DNA of 64,000 bases from CAWHMS01 sp963830495 (GCA_963830495.1 CAWHMS010000002.1:1240001-1304000); one strand, 5' to 3'; positions 34,521 to 43,469 are shown, counted from the stretch's first letter. Notes: generated from the letters alone by a model not told the origin. Made by a program: numbers and translations.

Positions 34521-35705
34521 GTGCGCATCGACGTCGTCACCATCTTCCCCGAGTACCTCGAGCCACTGGGCCTATCGCTGCTTGGCCGGGCCCGGGCAAG
34601 CGGGCTGGTCACCCTGACCACCCACGACCTGCGCGACTGGACACACGACCGGCACCGCACCGTCGACGACACGCCGTACGGCGGCGGGGCGGGCATGGTC
34701 ATGAAGCCGGAGCCCTGGGGTGAGGCGCTGGACTCCCTGCTCGAGGAGCGCGACGTAGATGTCAGGCTGGTCGTGCCGAGTCCGTCGGGTCGGCCGCTGA
34801 CCCAGGCGGTGGCCGCCGGGCTCTCGACGGCGGACCACCTGATCTTCGCGTGCGGCCGCTACGAGGGGATCGACCAGCGCGTGCTGGATCACTTCGCAGC
34901 GCGACTGCCGGTCGAGGAGCTCAGCATCGGCGACTACGTCCTCAACGGAGGCGAGGTCGCAGCCATGGTGGTGATCGAGTCGGTGGTGCGGCTGCTGCCG
35001 GGCTTCCTCGGCAACCCCACGTCGCTCGCCGAGGAGTCCCATGGCCTCGGGGTCGGGGGGAGCCTGCTGGAGTACCCCGTCTACACCAAGCCTCCGGTCT
35101 GGCGAGGCCTACCGGTGCCCGAGGTCCTCGTCTCGGGGCACCACGCGAACGTCGCGCAGTGGCGGCATGAGCAGGCGCTGCGGCGTACGGCGGAGCGTCG
35201 CCCCGACCTGGTGCATCCCAGTCAGGCCGCAGGCAGCGAGGGGACCGGCGACTGGGCGCCGGCGCTGGCGGTGCCGGCCGACGCGCCCGAGCTGCTGGTC
35301 CTGCAGCGCTGCTGCTGGGTCGCCGAGGCGCAGTCCAACGACATGATGTTCCTGCCCCCGCTGGTGGAGGACCTCGATGACGTGCGCCGCGACATCACCG
35401 AGTGGCAGACCTACGTCGTGCGGGTCGCCGGCCGCCTGGTCGGATCCGTGCGCGGGCGCCTGGAGGGGGAGGTCTGGCAGATCGGCCGCCTCATGGTGTC
35501 GCCCGATCTTGACGGTCGCGGGATGGGTCGACGGCTGCTCGAGCACATCGAGACGGTCGCCCCGGACGGCGCGTCGTCGTACTCCTTGTTCACCGGTGCC
35601 CGCAGCGAGGCGAACCTGCGCAGGTACCGCCGGGCGGGCTATCGGGTCGAGGCTCGAGACGACCCCGAGCCGGGCGTCGTGCGGCTGGCCAAGCCGCGCC
35701 GTTGA
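34521..35705 (+). CDS. trmD: tRNA (guanine37-N1)-methyltransferase TrmD fused to a GNAT domain
   Basis: 394 aa, against about 230-270 for usual TrmD. Residues 1-240: MRIDVVTIFPEYLEPL, PYGGGAGMVMKPEP, ACGRYEGIDQR, LSIGDYVLNGGE and PVYTKPPVWRG, i.e. the full SPOUT methyltransferase with trefoil knot, which methylates G37 of tRNAs to prevent frameshifting. Residues about 265-394 are an N-acetyltransferase: VVRVAGRLVGSVRGRL, GRLMVSPDLDGRGMGRRLL (acetyl-CoA loop) and EANLRRYRRAGYRV. One uninterrupted frame with no internal start box, so a true fusion is likely. The acetyl acceptor is unknown. Confidence 0.93.
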   Translation: MRIDVVTIFPEYLEPLGLSLLGRARASGLVTLTTHDLRDWTHDRHRTVDDTPYGGGAGMVMKPEPWGEALDSLLEERDVDVRLVVPSPSGRPLTQAVAAGLSTADHLIFACGRYEGIDQRVLDHFAARLPVEELSIGDYVLNGGEVAAMVVIESVVRLLPGFLGNPTSLAEESHGLGVGGSLLEYPVYTKPPVWRGLPVPEVLVSGHHANVAQWRHEQALRRTAERRPDLVHPSQAAGSEGTGDWAPALAVPADAPELLVLQRCCWVAEAQSNDMMFLPPLVEDLDDVRRDITEWQTYVVRVAGRLVGSVRGRLEGEVWQIGRLMVSPDLDGRGMGRRLLEHIETVAPDGASSYSLFTGARSEANLRRYRRAGYRVEARDDPEPGVVRLAKPRR

Positions 35706-35896
35706 CGCCCGCGCCGATTTCTGCTGCTGCGAGCGCCTGTGGCACACTGGTCGGTCGGTGTCGCGTGTCGCCGGAGGTCCCGCCCCCGGTTGTCGGTTCT
35801 GCCACAGGGGAGCCCGAGCACAGTCACGTGACATCCCCCGACGAGTTCGTAGACACACGTGGGTGACCTGTGGCACTGACGAGGAGAGCGATCGAC
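35706..35896 (+). promoter_or_regulatory. rplS leader region
   Basis: 191 bp without a gene. GGCACACT at 35741-35748 resembles the rpsP -10 context and could be the -10. GTCACGTGAC (35823-35832) is a perfect 10-bp palindrome. The rplS ribosome binding site GAGGAGAG ends 7 nt before the ATG. No known riboswitch was recognised. Confidence 0.4.
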
Positions 35897-36259
35897 ATGA
35901 CCAACACGATTGACGCGCTGGCCGCACAGGTCGCCCGCGACGACGTACCGCAGTTCCGCGGCGGAGACACCCTCAAGGTCCACGTTCGCGTGGTCGAGGG
36001 CAACCGGTCCCGCGTCCAGGTCTTCCAGGGCGTCTGCATCCGCCTGCAGGGGTCGGGTATCGGTCGCACCTTCACCGTCCGCAAGGTCAGCTTCGGCGTC
36101 GGCGTGGAGCGGACCTTCCCACTGCACACGCCGATCATCGAGAAGATCGAGGTCGTGACCCGCGGCGACGTCCGCCGGGCCAAGCTCTACTACCTGCGCA
36201 ACCTGCGCGGCAAGGCCGCGAAGATCCGCGAGAAGCGCGAGACCCCCGCTGCACGCTGA
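35897..36259 (+). CDS. rplS: 50S ribosomal protein L19
   Basis: 120 aa from the ATG at 35897; an earlier in-frame GTG at 35870 lacks a ribosome binding site, while GAGGAGAG precedes 35897. L19 lies at the 30S-50S interface. Seen: FRGGDTLKVHVRVVEGNRSR, QVFQGVCIRLQGSG, TFTVRKVSFGVGVER and the Arg/Lys-rich end AKLYYLRNLRGKAAKIRE. Length normal. Confidence 0.97.
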   Translation: MTNTIDALAAQVARDDVPQFRGGDTLKVHVRVVEGNRSRVQVFQGVCIRLQGSGIGRTFTVRKVSFGVGVERTFPLHTPIIEKIEVVTRGDVRRAKLYYLRNLRGKAAKIREKRETPAAR

Positions 36260-36277
36260 GCGCTCGGCTACGCTCGA

Positions 36278-37078
36278 GTGCGTGCGGTGTCGGGGATGAA
36301 GTACGTCGGACGACGCCGCGGCAGCGAGGGCGAGCGGACCACGCTGCCGGTATGGCAGGAGACGTTGCTGCTCCTCGGCATCGCTCTCGTGCTTGCCCTG
36401 GTCATCAAGACCCTCTTCCTGCAAGCCTTCTACATCCCCTCCGGCTCGATGCGCGAGACGCTCGAGATCAACGACCGCATCCTGGTCCAGAAGGTGTCGT
36501 ACTGGTTCGGTGACGTCGAACGGGGGGACATCGTCGTCTTCGACGACCCGGCGAACTGGCTCGGCCAGGAGGATGCGCGGTCGGCCGACAACGTCGTGAC
36601 GCGCACCTTGGCGAAGGTCGGCCTCTACCCGACCGGTGGTCACCTGGTGAAGCGGGTCATCGGCGTCGGTGGGGACTCCGTCGAGTGCCGCGGTGGCGAT
36701 GTCCTCGTCAACGATGTCGTGCTCGAGGAGGACAGCTACGTCACCCTCCCCGACGAGGCGTGCGCCGGCTCGTGGTCGGTCGAGGTGCCGGAGGGCCGCA
36801 TCTGGGTGATGGGCGACAACCGCAACCAGTCGGCCGACTCCCGTGTGCACATCGGCGACCCCGGTGGCGGCGCCATTCCCGTCGAGGATGTGGTCGGCAA
36901 GGTGTTCGTCGTGATCTGGCCCCCCGGCCGCTGGGACTTCGTGGGCCGCCCAGACAGCTTCGACGCCCTGACCGAGGCCGTGGGTCCGGCGACCGCGCTG
37001 GTGCCGGCGCAGCTAGCGTTGAGCATCGGATATCCGCTGTACCGCCGACGGAAGGACGCCGCCTCCCATGACCGATGA
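36278..37078 (+). CDS. lepB: Signal peptidase I (first of two)
   Basis: Up to 266 aa; the start may be the GTG at 36278, GTG 36287 or ATG 36296, all in frame. A TACGCT box at 36269-36274 favours one of the later two. Cleaves signal peptides of secreted proteins at the outer face of the membrane. One N-terminal membrane helix (LLLLGIALVLALVIKTLF), catalytic Ser in YIPSGSMRETL, catalytic Lys in LVKRVIGVGGD, then VPEGRIWVMGDNRNQSADSR (box E). A second hydrophobic stretch lies at the C-terminus (ALVPAQLALSIGYPLY). The second lepB overlaps by 11 bp. Confidence 0.93.
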   Translation: MRAVSGMKYVGRRRGSEGERTTLPVWQETLLLLGIALVLALVIKTLFLQAFYIPSGSMRETLEINDRILVQKVSYWFGDVERGDIVVFDDPANWLGQEDARSADNVVTRTLAKVGLYPTGGHLVKRVIGVGGDSVECRGGDVLVNDVVLEEDSYVTLPDEACAGSWSVEVPEGRIWVMGDNRNQSADSRVHIGDPGGGAIPVEDVVGKVFVVIWPPGRWDFVGRPDSFDALTEAVGPATALVPAQLALSIGYPLYRRRKDAASHDR

Positions 37079-37910
37079 GTCGCGTCCTTCCGACGACGTG
37101 GTCGACGACCGGCCGCGGGCGGAGGCCGACCCGACGAGCATGGCACCTGGCCGCCCTCCAGCCGACATGCCCGCTGACAAGCCGCCGGCGGCGACGAGTG
37201 ATACACCGGCGGTGGCGGCCGCGGGGTCGAAGAAGCAGCCGCCGCAGCACCGGATGCTGCGACTCGTGCGAGAGCTCGCCGTCATTCTGGCCATCGCCCT
37301 GGTGGCGTCTGCCTTGCTACGCGCGTTCGTCGTCCAGGCCTACTACGTGCCCAGTGGCTCCATGCTGCCGACGATCGAGCAGCAGGACCGCATCATGGTG
37401 AGCCGGATCGGTGACGTCGATCGGGGCGAGGTCGTCGTCTTCTCCGATCCCGGCGGGTGGATCCCGTCCGCGGAGCAGGCCGACCCACCCGGCTCGCTTC
37501 GCCGTGGACTGGAGTGGATCGGCGTGCTCCCTGCGTCGGGTCATGAACATCTGGTGAAGCGGGTGGTCGGGCTGCCGGGCGACCATGTCGTCTGCTGTGA
37601 CCGTGGCAGCCTGGTCATCAACGAGCAGCGGGTCGACGAGTCCGACTTCCTGTTCCAGGGCGACCGCCCCGCCGACAACGTCGCCTTCGACGTGGTGGTG
37701 CCGGCCGACCACGTCTTCGTGCTCGGAGACCACCGGTACGTCTCGGGTGACTCGTCCCGCCAGCAGGGCCAGAACATGTTCGTACCCATCGATCTCGTGG
37801 TCGGCCGGGCCTTCGCGGTGATCTGGCCTCCGGGCAACATGCGCCTGCTCGACATTCCCGACGCGTACGACGACGTACCGGAGGGATCGACTCGCCCGAG
37901 CTCGGCGTGA
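37068..37910 (+). CDS. lepB: Signal peptidase I (second of two)
   Basis: 280 aa, ATG at 37068 overlapping the first lepB. A cytoplasmic Pro/Ala/Asp-rich N-terminal tail (about 65 aa) precedes one membrane helix (LAVILAIALVASALLRAFVV), the catalytic Ser in YVPSGSMLPTI, catalytic Lys in HLVKRVVGLPGDH and box E VFVLGDHRYVSGDSS, where His replaces the usual Asn. Paralogue of the first copy, with clearly diverged sequence, so probably different substrate preference (inference). rnhB follows after 31 bp. Confidence 0.93.
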   Translation: MTDESRPSDDVVDDRPRAEADPTSMAPGRPPADMPADKPPAATSDTPAVAAAGSKKQPPQHRMLRLVRELAVILAIALVASALLRAFVVQAYYVPSGSMLPTIEQQDRIMVSRIGDVDRGEVVVFSDPGGWIPSAEQADPPGSLRRGLEWIGVLPASGHEHLVKRVVGLPGDHVVCCDRGSLVINEQRVDESDFLFQGDRPADNVAFDVVVPADHVFVLGDHRYVSGDSSRQQGQNMFVPIDLVVGRAFAVIWPPGNMRLLDIPDAYDDVPEGSTRPSSA

Positions 37911-37941
37911 TCAACGAACCCACCACCTCGCCACTGGATCG

Positions 37942-38655
37942 ATGACACCACTCCCGAAGGGCAGCACCGTCCGGCGCGACGCCGGCCTCTACGGCTACGA
38001 GCGCGCGCTGCGCCGCGTGGGCCTCGACCCGATCGCCGGGGTCGACGAGGCCGGTCGCGGCGCCTGTGCCGGCCCCCTGGTCGCGGCCGCCGTGATCCTC
38101 AAGGACGGCGCCAGTGGCGTGATCCCCGGCCTGGCGGACTCCAAGCTGCTCACCGAGAAGGCGCGCGAGCGGTGTTACGGCTTCGTGGTCAGGCGCGCGC
38201 TGAGCTGGTCTGCCGTCGTGCTTCCCTCCGCCGACTGCGACCGGCTCGGGATGCACGTCGCCAACGTCGAAGCACTGCGCCGGGCGCTGGCCCGGCTCGA
38301 TCGGCGGCCGACGTACGTGCTCACCGACGGGTTCCCGGTCGACGGCCTCGGAGTCCCCGGCCTGGCCGTGTGGAAGGGGGACCGGGTGGCCGGCTGCATC
38401 GCCGCCGCCTCGGTCATCGCGAAGGTCACGCGTGACCGCATCATGACGGCCATGCACGAGGACTACCCGGAGTACGACTTCGCGGTGCACAAGGGCTATG
38501 TCACCCGGGAGCACCAACAGGCACTGCAAAGCCACGGTCCGTGCAAGGAACATCGGCGTCGTTTCGTCAACGTGCGGCGGGCGGCCGGCTGCGACGAGCT
38601 GGTGGTCGGCTCCGATGGTGTGGAGCTCGAGATCGGGAGGGAACTGTCGGGATGA
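37942..38655 (+). CDS. rnhB: Ribonuclease HII
   Basis: 237 aa. Removes ribonucleotides from DNA by cutting RNA-DNA hybrids. Catalytic motifs IAGVDEAGRGACAGPLVAA (Asp-Glu), DSKLLTEKARE, and KGDRVAGCIAAASVIAKVTRD with the third Asp region; YDFAVHKGYVTREH and HGPCKEHRRRF near the end are typical. Follows the signal peptidases as in other actinobacteria. The DUF2469 gene overlaps its stop (ATGA). Confidence 0.96.
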   Translation: MTPLPKGSTVRRDAGLYGYERALRRVGLDPIAGVDEAGRGACAGPLVAAAVILKDGASGVIPGLADSKLLTEKARERCYGFVVRRALSWSAVVLPSADCDRLGMHVANVEALRRALARLDRRPTYVLTDGFPVDGLGVPGLAVWKGDRVAGCIAAASVIAKVTRDRIMTAMHEDYPEYDFAVHKGYVTREHQQALQSHGPCKEHRRRFVNVRRAAGCDELVVGSDGVELEIGRELSG

Positions 38656-38960
38656 GTGCTGAGGACCTCGAGAAGTACGAGACGGAGATGGAGCTCCATC
38701 TGTACCGGGAGTACCGCGACGTCGTCGCGATCTTCAAGTACGTCGTGGAGACCGACCGGCGCTTCTACCTCTGCAACGCGGTCGACCTGAAGGTGCGGAC
38801 GGAGGCGGGCGACGCCTACTTCGAGCTGTCGATGTCCGATGCCTGGGTCTGGGACATGTACCGGCCGACCCGCTTCGCCAAGAACGTCAAGGTGGTCACG
38901 TTCAAGGACGTCAACATAGAAGAGCTCTCGAAGAGCGAGCTCGAACCGCCGAAGACCTGA
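38652..38960 (+). CDS. DUF2469 family protein
   Basis: 102 aa, ATG at 38652 overlapping the rnhB stop by 4 bp. Highly conserved actinobacterial protein (MSAEDLEKYETEMELHLYRE, FYLCNAVDLKV, YFELSMSDAWVWDMYRPTRF, VKVVTFKDVNIEEL) of unknown function, nearly always next to rnhB. No signal peptide or membrane helix. Translational coupling suggests a role linked to RNase HII, but there is no direct evidence. Confidence 0.93.
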   Translation: MSAEDLEKYETEMELHLYREYRDVVAIFKYVVETDRRFYLCNAVDLKVRTEAGDAYFELSMSDAWVWDMYRPTRFAKNVKVVTFKDVNIEELSKSELEPPKT

Positions 38961-39281
38961 CCGGCCCCACGACGGGTCACGGCGACCGACGCGGGCGCCA
39001 CCGAGGCGAGAAGAAGGTGGAGGTGACAAGCCGGAGGGGATGGCCGGTCACCTCCACCACGGAGCGCAGCACGGGTGCGAGGTGCTGCTCCCCCGCGCGA
39101 CGCGGACCGTAGCAAGCGTCGCGCTACCTAACGTAGTCGGCGAGTCACTTTTTGTCACCTGATCGCCACAATTGCCGTTCGTCCCCAGGCGGGCTGGTGA
39201 GCCGGCGCCCTCCACAGATCCTCGCACCGGGCGTTCACCGCGTATCTCGGGACACCACCCTCGTCCTGGGAGGTGTGCACC
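38961..39281 (+). terminator. Intergenic hairpins (terminator) and promoter region of yraN-comM-dprA
   Basis: 321 bp with no gene. GGTGGAGGTGAC (39016-39027) pairs perfectly with GTCACCTCCACC (39047-39058), a 12-bp stem around a 19-nt loop. A second hairpin follows at 39062-39090 (CAGCAC/GTGCTG plus GAG/CTC). These probably terminate the lepB-rnhB transcript. Beyond them is an AT-richer stretch (39144-39170, with CACTTTTTGTCA) where the promoter of the next operon may lie. Confidence 0.65.
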
Positions 39282-39641
39282 ATGACCACGCATGCACAAC
39301 GTCAGGCGGTCGGCGAGTATGGCGAAGGGCTGGCCGCTCGGCATCTTCAGCAAAGTGGCCTCGCTGTTCTGGACCGCAACTGGCGGTGCTCCGCGGGCGA
39401 GATCGACATCGTGGCTCGCGACGGCGACGTCCTGGTCGTCTGCGAGGTCAAGACCCGATCCACCGTCCGGTACGGCACTCCGTTCGAGGCGATCACGGCG
39501 ACGAAGGCCGCGCGCCTGCACCGACTCGGGTACGCGTGGGCCAAGGCGCACGGCGTGCGGCCACGGGCGCTGAGGGTCGATGTGGTCACGGTGCTTCTCG
39601 ACGGCTGCCCGACGATTGAGCACGTCGTCGGCGCGGTGTGA
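39282..39641 (+). CDS. yraN: YraN family (UPF0102) endonuclease-like protein
   Basis: 119 aa from the ATG at 39282, with GGGAGG 8 nt upstream. Restriction-endonuclease-like fold with the PD-(D/E)xK pattern in GEIDIVARDGDVLVVCEVKTR (Asp, Glu, Lys). Function is unproven; it is linked to DNA processing because it sits before comM and dprA in many genomes, as here. comM starts 1 bp after its stop. Confidence 0.92.
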   Translation: MTTHAQRQAVGEYGEGLAARHLQQSGLAVLDRNWRCSAGEIDIVARDGDVLVVCEVKTRSTVRYGTPFEAITATKAARLHRLGYAWAKAHGVRPRALRVDVVTVLLDGCPTIEHVVGAV

Positions 39642-39642
39642 C

Positions 39643-41226
39643 ATGGCCACCGGCATGACGTACTCCGTCGCACTGGACGGCATCCAGGGGCGGCTGGTGG
39701 TGGTCGAGGCCGACATCAGCAACGGGATCCCGGGCTGGGCACTCAGCGGGCTGGCCGATGCCTGCGTGTCGGAGTCGCGTGACCGATGCCGGGCCGCACT
39801 CATCAACAGCGGGCACCCCTGGCCCGACCGTCGCATCACGGTCGCGATGTACCCGGCCGACGTCCCCAAGGGCGGATCCCACTACGACCTCGCGATCGCC
39901 CTGGCGCTCCTCGTCGCACACGAACGGCTGGCGGCCGACGCGATCCGCAGCATCGCGCTCTTCGGCGAGCTCGCCCTCGACGGCCGGGTCCGTGCGGTGC
40001 CGGGGATCCTGCCGGCGGTGCTGGCGGCGAGCGAGGCAGGTGTCAGCCGGATCGTCGTCCCGGCCGCGAACGTGCCCGAGGCGAAGCTCGTCAGTGCGGT
40101 CACCGTCGTCGGCGTGACCTCGCTGCAGGAGTGCGTCGCGCTGCTGCAGGGCGAGGATCCGCCGGTGGAGACGCTGCCCCGTCCCTTGGACGAGGGATCA
40201 GCCCGCCGGACCGGCTTGTTGAGGCCGGTCGTCGAGGAGGCCGACCTCGGGGACGTGCGTGGCCAGTCCGTGGCCCGGTGGTGTGTGGAGGTGGCGGCCG
40301 CCGGCGGTCACCATCTCTTCCTCCAGGGGCCGCCCGGCGCCGGCAAGACCATGTTGGCCGAGCGCTTCCCTCGGCTGCTGCCGGATCTCGATCTCGACCA
40401 GTCGATCGAGGTGAGCAAGATCCACTCGGTGGCGGGTCTCCTTTCTCGCTCCGAGCCGCGCATCGTGCGGCCGCCATTCCTCGCGCCCAACCACACCGAT
40501 ACGGTGCCGTCGGTGCTCGGCGGCGGATCACGCTTGGTCAAGCCGGGGGCCATCAGCCTGGCGCATCATGGGGTGCTGTTCATGGACGAGGCACCCGAGT
40601 TCCGTCCCACGGTTCACGACGCGCTGCGTCAGCCCCTCGAGAGCGGCGAGATCGCGATCCGCCGGGCCGAAGGGGCAGCGCGCTTCCCGGCCCGTTTCCA
40701 GCTGATCCTGGCTGCGAACCCGTGCCCCTGCGGCTACGCACTCACCAAGGGCGCAGGCTGCGACTGCCAGCCCATCAAGATCCGCCGCTACCAGGAGCGC
40801 ATCAGCGGGCCGGTCCGCGACCGCATCGACATGACCCACACGGTGCTGCCACTGTCCCGCGACGAGATGCGACGGGAGGTGCCTGCCGAGCGCCGGACGG
40901 CTGCGGTCGCCGGGCGCGTGTTCGATGCTCGCGCTCGCCAGGCGCGTCGGTTCGCCGGGCTGCCCTGGCACACCAACGGCGAAGTGCCGGGCTTCGAGTT
41001 CCGGCGGCGCTGCTCGCTCACCGCCGACGTTGCCTACATGGTCGAGGACGCCGTCATCGACGGCCTCCTGACGCAGCGGGGAGCCGACCGCGTCCACCGG
41101 CTCGCGTGGACCCTGGCCGACTTGTCCGGGGCCGACCGGCCGACGGTCCCGCATGTGCTGGAAGCGCTGTGGCTTCGCACGGATGGCAACGTCGGCTCCC
41201 AGGCCGCGAGCCAGGGAGCGGCCTGA
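39643..41226 (+). CDS. comM: YifB family Mg-chelatase-like ATPase ComM
   Basis: 527 aa. ComM is a hexameric AAA+ helicase aiding branch migration during natural transformation. N-terminal Lon-like domain (NGIPGWALSGLADACVSESRDR, AMYPADVPKGGSHYDLAIAL), then AAA+ core with Walker A GPPGAGKTMLAERF, Walker B LFMDEAPEF, ANPCPCGYALTKGAGCDC (four-Cys loop) and sensor Arg RISGPVRDRIDM. Full length. Part of yraN-comM-dprA. Confidence 0.96.
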   Translation: MATGMTYSVALDGIQGRLVVVEADISNGIPGWALSGLADACVSESRDRCRAALINSGHPWPDRRITVAMYPADVPKGGSHYDLAIALALLVAHERLAADAIRSIALFGELALDGRVRAVPGILPAVLAASEAGVSRIVVPAANVPEAKLVSAVTVVGVTSLQECVALLQGEDPPVETLPRPLDEGSARRTGLLRPVVEEADLGDVRGQSVARWCVEVAAAGGHHLFLQGPPGAGKTMLAERFPRLLPDLDLDQSIEVSKIHSVAGLLSRSEPRIVRPPFLAPNHTDTVPSVLGGGSRLVKPGAISLAHHGVLFMDEAPEFRPTVHDALRQPLESGEIAIRRAEGAARFPARFQLILAANPCPCGYALTKGAGCDCQPIKIRRYQERISGPVRDRIDMTHTVLPLSRDEMRREVPAERRTAAVAGRVFDARARQARRFAGLPWHTNGEVPGFEFRRRCSLTADVAYMVEDAVIDGLLTQRGADRVHRLAWTLADLSGADRPTVPHVLEALWLRTDGNVGSQAASQGAA

Positions 41227-41227
41227 C

Positions 41228-42385
41228 GTGGGCGCCGCGCAGGACTCGCCGATCGATCCGGCGGAGCGCCAGGCCCGGATGCTGATGTCCTGGGTCGCCG
41301 AGCCTGGTGATCCCGACGTCGCCAGGCTGGTCCGGGAGTTCGGGGCAGCGGCACTCGTCCACCGGCTGGCCGCGGGAGTGCCCGTCGGCAGGCGTGCCGC
41401 GGCGTGGACTCAGCGGCTGAAGGCGGCAGAGCCCGATCGGCTCTGGGAGGTGGCTCAGTCAGTGCACGCCCGGTACGTCTGCCCGGGCGACGCCGAGTGG
41501 CCGCAGCGCCTCGACGACCTGACCCGACTCGAGGACGACTCCGGCGACCGGCGGACCTCCATGCCGATCGGGCTCTGGGTCCGCGGGGAGCGGGCCGTGG
41601 CGGGCATGGTCGAACGCGCGGTGTCGTTCGTCGGTGCCCGTGCCTCCACGTCGTACGGCGAACACGTCGCCGGTGAGCTGGCCGGCACCTGTGGTGTCCG
41701 GGGTTTCACCGCCGTCTCCGGTGGGGCATACGGGATCGACGCCGCGGCACACCGAGGCGCGCTGGCCTGCGCCGCCCCGACGGTGGCCGTGCTGGCAGGC
41801 GGCATCGATCGGCTCTACCCACCAGGGAACACCACACTGCTGCGAGCGGTGGTCCGCGAGGGACTGGTCGTGACCGAAGCAGCGCCGGGGTCCGCGCCGA
41901 GCAGGTCGCGCTTCCTCGTCCGCAACCGGCTCATCGCTGCCCTGGGCCTCGGCACGGTGGTGGTCGAGGCCGCGCTACGGAGCGGCGCGCTCAACACCGC
42001 ACGATGGGCGCGCGAGCTGGGACGGGAGGTGATGGGCGTCCCGGGGCCGGTGACCTCGATGACGTCTGCCGGCGTGCACGAGCTGCTCCGGCAGCCGGAG
42101 ACCGTGCTGGTCACTGACGCGGCCGAAGTGGTCGAGCAGATCTCTCCCGTCGGCACCGGCCAGGCTCCGCACAAGCAGGGCCCGCTCGCGCAGCGCGACG
42201 CCCTAGGCCCGGACGCGCGCATGGTGCTCGACGCCGTACCCAAGCACGTCTTCGCGCCGGCCGCGTCGATCGCCGTCGTCGCGGGGCTGACTCTCGATGT
42301 CGTCGAGTCCGGGCTGGCCGCGCTCCGGGCGTCCGCGCTGGTCGAGGGCGGGCCGGCGACTGGCTGGCGGTTGTCCCCGACGTGA
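41228..42385 (+). CDS. dprA: DNA-processing protein DprA
   Basis: 385 aa, GTG start 1 bp after comM. DprA binds incoming ssDNA and loads RecA. N-terminal SAM-like helices, then the Rossmann DprA core: VSFVGARASTSYGEHVA, AVSGGAYGIDAAAHRGAL, LAGGIDRLYPPGN, EAAPGSAPSRSRFLVRNR and GREVMGVPGPVTS. A C-terminal winged-helix region follows (MVLDAVPKHVFAPAASIAVVA). Length typical for actinobacteria. Confidence 0.96.
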   Translation: MGAAQDSPIDPAERQARMLMSWVAEPGDPDVARLVREFGAAALVHRLAAGVPVGRRAAAWTQRLKAAEPDRLWEVAQSVHARYVCPGDAEWPQRLDDLTRLEDDSGDRRTSMPIGLWVRGERAVAGMVERAVSFVGARASTSYGEHVAGELAGTCGVRGFTAVSGGAYGIDAAAHRGALACAAPTVAVLAGGIDRLYPPGNTTLLRAVVREGLVVTEAAPGSAPSRSRFLVRNRLIAALGLGTVVVEAALRSGALNTARWARELGREVMGVPGPVTSMTSAGVHELLRQPETVLVTDAAEVVEQISPVGTGQAPHKQGPLAQRDALGPDARMVLDAVPKHVFAPAASIAVVAGLTLDVVESGLAALRASALVEGGPATGWRLSPT

Positions 42386-42533
42386 GGGGCTGCCGCAGGC
42401 GCCGGCGGCCCGTGTCGACGGCGCCCCGGCAGCGTCGCGACGCCTATCCTCAAAGCTCAGCGAGATGCCGATGGTCGGTCCACGGCGCGAGGGCAGCGCA
42501 GCCGGCCATCCTCCGAGCGCGGTGGGTGATCAG

Positions 42534-43469
42534 ATGGCGAGCGAGCAGCTCGTGGAACGCTCTGGGGACTGGTCGGCCACGCTCTCCGCCTACGAGCGAC
42601 ACCTGGTGTCCGAGCGAGACCTCACGCCGCACACGATCCGCGCCTACACCACCGACCTGACCCAGCTCGCCGATCACGCCACGAGGCTCGGCTGTGACCG
42701 GGTCGAGCTCCTCGATCTCCGAACCTTGCGCAGCTGGCTGGCCAATCAGCAGACACGCGGACAATCACGCAGCACGCTGGCTCGACGCGCGACCTCGGCG
42801 CGAGTCTTCACGGCGTGGGCGCTCAAGACGGGTCGCACGACCGTCGACGCCGGAGCGCTGCTGGCCAGCCCCAAGGCGCACCGGACCCTGCCGTCGGTGC
42901 TGGCCGTTCAGGATGTCCGTACGGTGCTGGACTCCGCGGCCGCCATTGCCGACACGGGGGAGCCGTCCGCCGTGCGCGACGTCGCCGTGCTCGAGCTGCT
43001 CTACGCCACTGGGATCAGGGTCGGTGAGCTGTGCGGACTCGATGTGGACGACGTCGACCACGACCGCAACGTGGTGCGCGTCTTCGGAAAGGGTCGGAAG
43101 GAGCGGTCGGTCCCGTACGGACGGCCCGCCGTGCGAGCGCTGGACCGCTGGCTCCGCGAGGGCCGCCCGCGGCTCACGACCGCGAGCTCGGGTCCGGCGT
43201 TGTTCATCGGGGCGCGTGGCGGGCGCATCGATCCGCGCATCGTGCGTCGCCTGGTACACCGGCGGCTGGCGGCAGCAGAGGGCGCCCCGGACGTCGGTCC
43301 ACACGGGCTGCGTCACTCGGCAGCGACGCACCTGCTCGAGGGTGGAGCCGACCTTCGCGCCGTGCAGGAGATGCTCGGTCATGCCTCGCTGGCGACGACC
43401 CAGCTGTACACCCACGTCACGAGCGATCGACTTCGGGCGGCCTACCGCCAGGCTCATCCGCGGGCCTGA
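42534..43469 (+). CDS. xerC: Tyrosine recombinase XerC
   Basis: 311 aa from the ATG at 42534; in-frame ATGs at 42465 and 42471 would give up to 334 aa, and a TATCCT box at 42445-42450 makes the longer form possible. XerC/XerD resolve chromosome dimers at dif. N-terminal SAM-like core-binding domain (TLSAYERHLVSERDLTPHTIRAYTTDL), catalytic domain with Arg in YATGIRVGELCGL, Lys in FGKGRKER, HGLRHSAATHLL (HxxR), LGHASLATTQLYTHV (second His, Tyr nucleophile). The end overlaps the M23 gene by 16 bp tail to tail. Confidence 0.94.
   Translation: MASEQLVERSGDWSATLSAYERHLVSERDLTPHTIRAYTTDLTQLADHATRLGCDRVELLDLRTLRSWLANQQTRGQSRSTLARRATSARVFTAWALKTGRTTVDAGALLASPKAHRTLPSVLAVQDVRTVLDSAAAIADTGEPSAVRDVAVLELLYATGIRVGELCGLDVDDVDHDRNVVRVFGKGRKERSVPYGRPAVRALDRWLREGRPRLTTASSGPALFIGARGGRIDPRIVRRLVHRRLAAAEGAPDVGPHGLRHSAATHLLEGGADLRAVQEMLGHASLATTQLYTHVTSDRLRAAYRQAHPRA

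Noticed and set aside
38961..39281. 6C RNA or other known structured RNA
   Set aside because: The two hairpins lack the C-rich loops of 6C RNA; no known class fits.
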